Shown in pieces: positions 58,847 through 64,000 of a stretch of DNA of 64,000 nt (position 1 is the first letter of the stretch; the number at the start of each line of letters is the position of its first letter). Origin of the DNA: Mycobacterium asiaticum DSM 44297 (GTDB taxonomy: Bacteria > Actinomycetota > Actinomycetes > Mycobacteriales > Mycobacteriaceae); assembly GCF_000613245.1 (NCBI RefSeq), contig NZ_HG964936.1, positions 194,521-258,520 on the forward strand, written 5' to 3'. The notes beneath the pieces are model-generated. The model was not told the origin of the DNA. It made no database searches and worked only from the letters and a program-made list of their open reading frames with translations. The position numbers were made by a program, and so were the translations under genes.

Positions 58847-59641
58847 ATGAGCGTCATGTCCGCGACGAGGCACGTCGTTCTGATTCACGGCAATTGGAGC
58901 CGTGGGGAACAGTTGGCTGCTGTCCGCCATGCCTTCGAAGAGCGCGGATACCGGGCGCACACCCCCACGCTGCGCCATCATGAGCTGCCGATTGATGAGG
59001 GCGCGATGAAGATTGCGGCGCTCAGTATTCGGGACTACACCGACGATTTGCTGAATTTCGTTGCGTCCCTTGATTCGCCGCCACTTCTCGTCGGTCACTC
59101 GATGGGTGGACTGCTGGCACAGCTGGTCGCGGCTCGCATTGAGCACACCGGTCTGGTGGTCTTGTGTCCGGCGCCCGCATCTGGCATCACCGGCTCATCG
59201 ACTCCGGCCAACCGCCGATTGGTTACGCCGCATTACTTGCGGTTGCGTCCATGGGCCAAGCCGGTACGTCCTCCGACCTTCGATCAGTTCCGACGTTGGA
59301 TCGCCAACAGTCAGACCGAGGAAACCGCGCGAGAGACCTATTCCGGCTTGGTGTGCGAATCCGGACGGGTGCAGTGGGAGATGTTGCTTGCAATGTTGAA
59401 GCTCTCGACTGTCACGGTGGTCGACGCCGCGGCGGTAACGACTCCGGTGCTGGCGATCGGCGGTGAACGTGACCGCATCGTGCCGGCCGAGGTGGTGCGG
59501 CAGACGGCTGATCAATTTCGGCAGGCGACCGTTGTCGAGATTCCCGGTGCCGACCACATGGTGTTATCCGGGGCTTCGCTACCGGTCGCGTTGCGGGTTA
59601 TCGACGACTGGATTGCGAGCAACAGTCTCGGTCCGGGGTAG
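58847..59641 (+). CDS. Alpha/beta hydrolase
   Basis: 264 residues. Oxyanion HGNW near the N-terminus, nucleophile elbow GHSMGG, acid in GERDRIVP and catalytic His in GADHMVLSG: a complete Ser-Asp-His triad. The substrate is unknown; relatives include esterases and haloperoxidase-like hydrolases. ATG 58847 or 58856. Follows the PPE gene by 43 bases. Confidence 0.85.
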   Translation: MSVMSATRHVVLIHGNWSRGEQLAAVRHAFEERGYRAHTPTLRHHELPIDEGAMKIAALSIRDYTDDLLNFVASLDSPPLLVGHSMGGLLAQLVAARIEHTGLVVLCPAPASGITGSSTPANRRLVTPHYLRLRPWAKPVRPPTFDQFRRWIANSQTEETARETYSGLVCESGRVQWEMLLAMLKLSTVTVVDAAAVTTPVLAIGGERDRIVPAEVVRQTADQFRQATVVEIPGADHMVLSGASLPVALRVIDDWIASNSLGPG

Positions 59642-59793
59642 GAGCTTTGCCGACCACCTTCTCAATGGTTCTGGTCTGGAACGGAGCTCATCTGACCTGG
59701 CACCGGTGGCGCGCATTTTCGGTGAGGCACCACACCCCTTTGCGCGCGTTTCTGACGAGTCAACAGTCAGTGGCGGGGGGTAGTATAGAACGT

Positions 59794-61329
59794 ATGTTCG
59801 AGTCGAAGTCCGATGTGTCGGCTGAGGAGCAGTTGGCGCGCTTTAACCGGTATATGGACGAGCTGCTCGACCATCGGGAGGGGTTGACGGCCAAGACGGC
59901 GGAGTCTGCGGGGTGGATTGCGCGCATCCAGGCGGCTGCCCGGGTGCAGAACCAGGCCGCCGCACTGGAGTTCGTCGCGGTCGGGCAGTTGTTCGGCTAC
60001 CGGCTGTCGCGCAGTGCCGAGACCGAGGATTGGGCGATGGACACCATGGAGGCCGTCGCCGCCGAGGTCGCCGCGGGGCTGAAGGTCAGCCAGGGGCTGG
60101 GGTTGGCCAAAGTGCGCTACGCGCGCGCGATGCGCGAGCGTCTGCCGCAGGTCGCTGAGGTTTTTATTGCCGGGGATATCGATTTCTCGGCGTTCGCCAC
60201 GATCGTCTGGCGCACCGACCTGATCACCGATCCGACGGCGCTGGCCTACGTCGATACCCGTATCGCGGCCAGCGTGACCCGCTGGCCGTCGCTGACCGCC
60301 GCCCGGCTGGCCAAAAAAGTCGACACCATCGTGGCCCAGGCCGATCTCGACGCGGTACGCCGCCGCAAGAAAAACCACAAAGACCGCGAGGTATACATCG
60401 GCGAGGACTGTGAAGGCACCTCCGAAATCCACGGCAGCCTGGCCAGCCCAGATGCCCGCGCGCTGGACGCCAAACTGTCCGCCCTAGCCGCCACCGTCTG
60501 CCCGCACGACCCCCGCACCCACGACCAACGCCGCGCCGATGCCCTGGGCGCGATGGCCGCCGACGCCACCCGACTGGGCTGCCGCTGCGGGCGCCCCGAC
60601 TGCACCGCCGCTCAACGCAAACCCGCCTCCCCGATCACCATCCACGTCATCGCCGAACAAGCCACCCTCACCGGCAACACCACCACCCCAGCCAGCCAGA
60701 TCAGCGCCGAGGGCCTCATCACCGCCGAACTACTCGCCGAACTTGCCCTCACCGCCACACTCGTACCGCTCATCCACCCCGGCGACTCCCCACCCGAACC
60801 GCACTACCGGCCCTCTCAAGCCCTGGCCGACTTCGTACGCGCCCGCGACATGACCTGCCGCTGGCCCGGATGCGACGTGGCAGCCACCCACTGCGATCTC
60901 GACCACACCATCCCCTACAACCAGGGCGGGCCCACCCACGCCGGTAACCTGAATTGCTTCTGCCGGCGCCATCACCTGATCAAAACCTTCTGGGGCTGGA
61001 CCACACGCCTACTCCCCAACGGCAACCTGATCCTGACCTCTCCCACCGGAGACACCCATGCCACCGTCCCCGGCAGCGCCCTGCTGTTCCCCAGCCTGTG
61101 CCGACCCGTGGGCGGCATGCCCACCCACCAACCCCAGTTGCCCCAGCATTACTGCGCCGAGCGCACCGCCATGATGCCCCGACGCCGCCGCACCCGCACC
61201 CAACACCGCGCACACCGCATCGCCACCGAACGCCGCCACAACCGCAACGCCCGCCTCAACCCCAAACCCCAAACCGGTGACCACCCCGCCCAGCCCCCAC
61301 CCACCGACGACGACCCACCCCCCTTCTAG
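59794..61329 (+). CDS. REP13E12-family protein (DUF222 plus HNH)
   Basis: 511 residues from ATG 59794; the frame is open upstream, but family members begin near MFES. DUF222 spans most of the protein. A C-terminal HNH endonuclease-like motif is present: CRWPGCDVAATHCDLDHTIPYNQGG, then NCFCRRHHLIK. The 13E12 family is a multicopy mycobacterial repeat, one copy of which is the integration site of phage phiRv1 in M. tuberculosis. Rv0393 and Rv0397 are copies in the corresponding area. Codon use turns strongly C-rich in the second half. The stop overlaps the convergent gene by 3 bases. Confidence 0.9.
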   Translation: MFESKSDVSAEEQLARFNRYMDELLDHREGLTAKTAESAGWIARIQAAARVQNQAAALEFVAVGQLFGYRLSRSAETEDWAMDTMEAVAAEVAAGLKVSQGLGLAKVRYARAMRERLPQVAEVFIAGDIDFSAFATIVWRTDLITDPTALAYVDTRIAASVTRWPSLTAARLAKKVDTIVAQADLDAVRRRKKNHKDREVYIGEDCEGTSEIHGSLASPDARALDAKLSALAATVCPHDPRTHDQRRADALGAMAADATRLGCRCGRPDCTAAQRKPASPITIHVIAEQATLTGNTTTPASQISAEGLITAELLAELALTATLVPLIHPGDSPPEPHYRPSQALADFVRARDMTCRWPGCDVAATHCDLDHTIPYNQGGPTHAGNLNCFCRRHHLIKTFWGWTTRLLPNGNLILTSPTGDTHATVPGSALLFPSLCRPVGGMPTHQPQLPQHYCAERTAMMPRRRRTRTQHRAHRIATERRHNRNARLNPKPQTGDHPAQPPPTDDDPPPF

Positions 61330-62633
61330 ACGGCTGATAGCCGCCATTCACCCGGCACGCCCTTGAGTTGGTGCGCGCCGCGGTCCTCGAACTCCAGCCC
61401 GGACCCGATCACCAGATCGCGCAGCGTGCTCGACACCAGCACCTCGTTGGGCCGGGCCAATGCGCTCACCCGCGCCCCGATATGCACCGCGATCCCGCCG
61501 ATGTCGTCGCCGCGGACCTCACATTCACCGGTATGCAACCCTGCTCGCACCTCAATGCCCAACGCCTGCACCGCATCACGAATCGCCATCGCACAACGGA
61601 TCGCCCGCTGCGGACCATCGAACATCGCCACAAAACCATCACCGGTGGTGTTCACCTCACGACCCCGAAAACGAGATAACTGCGACCGCACCACCGCATC
61701 GTGCGCATCCAGCAGCGCACGCCAATCCCGGTCGCCCATCTCGGCAGCCCGGCGCGTCGAATCCACAATGTCGGTGAACAACACCGTCGCCAAAACCCGA
61801 TCATCGGCCACCGCAGCCTGCTCGCCCGTCAAAAACTCGGCGATGCAACGGAAGGAATCACGCCAGGGTTCGACGAAGTGAAACATATTGCGGCCCGGCA
61901 GTTCGACGTATTTGGCGCCCGGTATCTGTTCGGCGACGGCCCTGCCCATGGCGGGTGTGATCATGGGGTCATTGCTGTGCTGCACGACGAGGGTTGGCAC
62001 GCGAACGGTCGAAAGCACCGGCCGCACATCCATTTCGGCCACAAGCGGAAGCATGAGGGCGACTGTCCAAGGGCTGGCGGCCAGTCGTTCCTCACGTGCC
62101 CACGCCGCACGGATCTCCTCGTTCCACGGCATGTCCGGATTGAGCACATGGTTGAACTCACCCGTGCCCCACATCGCCGTCATAGCACCAAGAACTTCCC
62201 CAGGATCCATCCCAGTGCGTTCCGAAAGCGGGATCGCGTAGCTCTCCAGCAAGACCAGCGCCGCTGTACGGGACGGATATGTTGCGGCGAACAGCGCCGC
62301 TGGCGCCAACGCTCCGTCGACCGCCACGAGGACCGCCTCCGAACTGCCTAGATCGTCCAACACTGCGGTGATGCTGTCGGCCCACTGCTCCAAAGTCGGC
62401 AACGCACCGGGTGCCACAGGGTCGGACACTCCGGTGCCCAGCTGGTCGAAGAAGATCAGCCGGCCCAGCGAGGCCATCGCCTCAACCCAGCCCTGGATGG
62501 ATGGTAGCTCCGGGAGATGCTCGCAGCACGTGAACCAGTTTGGGACGAACACAATGTCGCGTGGACCTGCGCTCGACGCACGATAGGCGACGCGTAAGTC
62601 CCCGTTCAGCGCATAGCGCGTCTCCGAGAACAT
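61326..62633 (-). CDS. Alpha/beta-hydrolase-class III nucleotide cyclase fusion (LipJ-like)
   Basis: 435 residues. Residues 1-270 are an alpha/beta-hydrolase fold. The nucleophile position reads VAVDGAL, Asp 106 rather than Ser, so normal esterase chemistry is doubtful. Residues 280-435 are a class III cyclase domain with metal Asp motifs FTDIVDST and TTGDGFVAMFDG. The base-specifying Lys is replaced (EVNTTGD), and the transition-state Asn is His (GIAVHIGARV). The architecture is that of Rv1900c (LipJ). Probably makes cAMP or another cyclic nucleotide in response to a ligand at the hydrolase fold. Confidence 0.82.
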   Translation of the reverse strand: MFSETRYALNGDLRVAYRASSAGPRDIVFVPNWFTCCEHLPELPSIQGWVEAMASLGRLIFFDQLGTGVSDPVAPGALPTLEQWADSITAVLDDLGSSEAVLVAVDGALAPAALFAATYPSRTAALVLLESYAIPLSERTGMDPGEVLGAMTAMWGTGEFNHVLNPDMPWNEEIRAAWAREERLAASPWTVALMLPLVAEMDVRPVLSTVRVPTLVVQHSNDPMITPAMGRAVAEQIPGAKYVELPGRNMFHFVEPWRDSFRCIAEFLTGEQAAVADDRVLATVLFTDIVDSTRRAAEMGDRDWRALLDAHDAVVRSQLSRFRGREVNTTGDGFVAMFDGPQRAIRCAMAIRDAVQALGIEVRAGLHTGECEVRGDDIGGIAVHIGARVSALARPNEVLVSSTLRDLVIGSGLEFEDRGAHQLKGVPGEWRLSAV

Positions 62634-62706
62634 TGCGGAAGTCTAGCTCCGGGGGAACGCCGTCATCACACGTTTCTGCTGCTCAAAAGCGTTCCTGAAG
62701 TGTTTT

Positions 62707-63309
62707 CTAGGTGGGCCAAGAACTCGCGGTGCTCCGGAAATTGTTGTTCGGCGGACCACAGAAGTCCGAGTTGGTGCCGGCCAGCAGGACGAAATAGCCC
62801 TCGCCGCGGCGGGTATCGCTATAGGGCGGGTAGCTCCACCCGCTGTTGCACATGGACGTCGGCGTGCCCACCGTGGCCCGGCGCCAACTGTTCTTGACGC
62901 ACGCCTTCAACGCTTCGACGTCCTTCACGCTGCTCTTGGCGATGACCAGCATTCCGCCGCCCCATTGCCCGTCGGCCCTACGGTAGGCACGCGCACCGAA
63001 CCCCGAGTTGTTCGTCTGACAGCCCAGCGCGCGCTGCAACGGTTGGAACACGGTCGCAAGGTCACGGTTAGTGAGACCCGATGCCGCAGTGATGAATCCG
63101 GCGGCGTCGTTGCCGTCGACCTCCTGCACGTTGGCATCGTGGAAACTGAACAGCTGTTGCCCGATGGCGGCATTGGCGCCGCCACCGACGACCGGGCCGC
63201 TGCCGGTGGACGGCATCGGCGGCAACTCACCGGCGGGGTCGGCACCGGCCACGGGTGCCAGGGCGACCGATAACCCAACGGCAATGACCAGCCTTGCAAT
63301 TACTTTCAC
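62707..63309 (-). CDS. Secreted protein, Rv0398c-like
   Basis: 200 residues from GTG 63309, with GGAGGTAACC upstream. Signal peptide ends near AGA-DPA (residue 23-24). The mature protein has five cysteines (GCQTNN, KACVKN, SMCNSG, FCGPP), FHDANVQ, and Trp/Tyr-rich segments (GWSYPPYSD). No known domain recognised. Same size and position as Rv0398c before fadE7, although lpqK (Rv0399c) is missing between them. Confidence 0.75.
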   Translation of the reverse strand: MKVIARLVIAVGLSVALAPVAGADPAGELPPMPSTGSGPVVGGGANAAIGQQLFSFHDANVQEVDGNDAAGFITAASGLTNRDLATVFQPLQRALGCQTNNSGFGARAYRRADGQWGGGMLVIAKSSVKDVEALKACVKNSWRRATVGTPTSMCNSGWSYPPYSDTRRGEGYFVLLAGTNSDFCGPPNNNFRSTASSWPT

Positions 63310-63390
63310 CGGTTACCTCCGATTCCGAACATCACCCATCTTCTTGTACGCATCGGCCGTCAGCAACCGCCAGCGGGCGACGTAAGGGTG

Positions 63391-64000
63391 CTACCGGAAG
63401 GCGGCCTCTCCCGTGAAGGCTTGGCCGAGAACCAGCTGGTGCATCTCCGGGGTCCCTTCGTAGGTCAGCACCGACTCCAGGTTGACCATGTGCCGGATCA
63501 CCGGGTACTCCAGCGATATCCCGTTGCCGCCCAATATGGTTCGTGCGGTACGACAGATTTCGATCGCCTCCCGGGTGTTGTTGAGCTTGCCGAAGCTGAC
63601 CTGGTCCGGGCGCAGTCCGACCCCGTCCTTCAGGCGGCCCAGGTGCAGCGACAGCAGTTGTCCCTTGTGCAACTCGACCGCCATGTCGACCAGCTTGGCC
63701 TGCGTCAGTTGGAAACCGGCGATCGGGCGCCCGAACTGGGTGCGTTGCGTCGCGTATTCCAGCGCGGACTGCCAGGCCGAGCGTGCCGCACCCATCGAGC
63801 CCCAGATGATTCCGTAGCGCGCCTCCGATAGACACGCCAGCGGCCCTTTCAGACCGGTCGCCTCGGGCAGCAGCGCGTCGGCGGGCAACCGCACGTCGTC
63901 AAGCACCAATTCACTGGTGATCGAAGCCCGCAGCGACAGCTTGTGGTGAATCGTGTTCGCCGTGAAGCCCGGGGTGTCGGTCGGCACAATGAACCCCCGG
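63391..64000 (-). CDS. fadE7: Acyl-CoA dehydrogenase FadE7, C-terminal part (5' end outside window)
   Basis: The visible 202 or so C-terminal residues continue to the window edge. FAD-binding helix region with RTQFGRPIAGFQLTQAKL, GGNGISLEYPVIRHMVNLE and the catalytic Glu in YEGTPEMHQLVLGQA. The tyrosine-Glu context and RYGIIWGSMGAARSAW resemble the glutaryl-CoA dehydrogenase branch. Position after the Rv0398c-like gene corresponds to Rv0400c, fadE7. Substrate uncertain. Confidence 0.85.
   Translation of the reverse strand, partial: RGFIVPTDTPGFTANTIHHKLSLRASITSELVLDDVRLPADALLPEATGLKGPLACLSEARYGIIWGSMGAARSAWQSALEYATQRTQFGRPIAGFQLTQAKLVDMAVELHKGQLLSLHLGRLKDGVGLRPDQVSFGKLNNTREAIEICRTARTILGGNGISLEYPVIRHMVNLESVLTYEGTPEMHQLVLGQAFTGEAAFR

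Noticed and set aside
59794..61329. Prophage attachment site in the 13E12 gene
   Set aside because: The gene is uninterrupted and no integrase or phage gene flanks it; the family's role as phiRv1 target is not evidence of integration here.

Overview
The window is mycobacterial. It is GC-rich and carries PPE proteins, a REP13E12 protein, the iniB-iniA-iniC locus, TtfA, DnaK/GrpE/DnaJ1/HspR with HspR-type inverted repeats, and a form I CO dehydrogenase operon. Gene content matches the Mycobacterium tuberculosis stretch Rv0341 to Rv0400c (from memory), but with many substitutions, so this is a non-tuberculous mycobacterium. I do not name the species.

Layout. 1-4778: end of iniB, then the dynamin-like pair iniA/iniC. 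4785-8066: three membrane proteins on the minus strand, an Hsp70-like ATPase and two smaller proteins, each with one transmembrane helix and a threonine-rich outer stalk. 8099-10727: lpqJ, an Rv0345-like gene and ansP2. 10809-16333: an accessory island with an amidohydrolase/decarboxylase, a frameshifted aldehyde dehydrogenase, LysR and TetR regulators with visible palindromic operators, an enoyl-CoA hydratase/isomerase and a DUF1275 protein. It occupies the place of Rv0347-Rv0349. 16504-20741: heat-shock operon dnaK-grpE-dnaJ1-hspR with two HspR boxes. 20757-25562: flavohaemoglobin-epimerase pair diverging from clpB, which has its own HspR box.

25641-31225: enoyl-CoA hydratase, ttfA, SDR, pyrE, a lipoprotein, an RNA methyltransferase and a LysR regulator. 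31275-40483: the CO dehydrogenase operon (XdhC-like, coxM, coxS, coxL, XdhC-YHS, MobA-like, MoxR, coxG, coxE), a plus-strand run of mostly touching or overlapping genes. It builds, matures and membrane-couples a Mo-Cu enzyme that feeds CO electrons to the respiratory chain. 40496-50500: permease, GH76 mannanase, dedA, fba, zitA with a metalloregulator palindrome, a site-2 protease, purA and a thioesterase.

50501-57141: PPE, a strongly diverged purT, rhodanese, metZ, ndhA and a secreted Gly-rich repeat protein. 57229-64000: a copper-type operator with an lpqS-like gene, a second PPE, an alpha/beta hydrolase, a 13E12 protein, a hydrolase-cyclase fusion, an Rv0398c-like secreted protein and the 3' part of fadE7.

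Against H37Rv gene order, the block between hspR and purT is inverted. The order here agrees with what I recall for M. smegmatis. No tRNA, rRNA, CRISPR array, insertion sequence or gene-free stretch over 300 bases was seen. The most unusual items are the three stalk proteins beside iniAC, the PurT homologue lacking its substrate and ATP motifs, the operator architecture of the accessory island, and a predicted leaderless, palindrome-controlled cox promoter.
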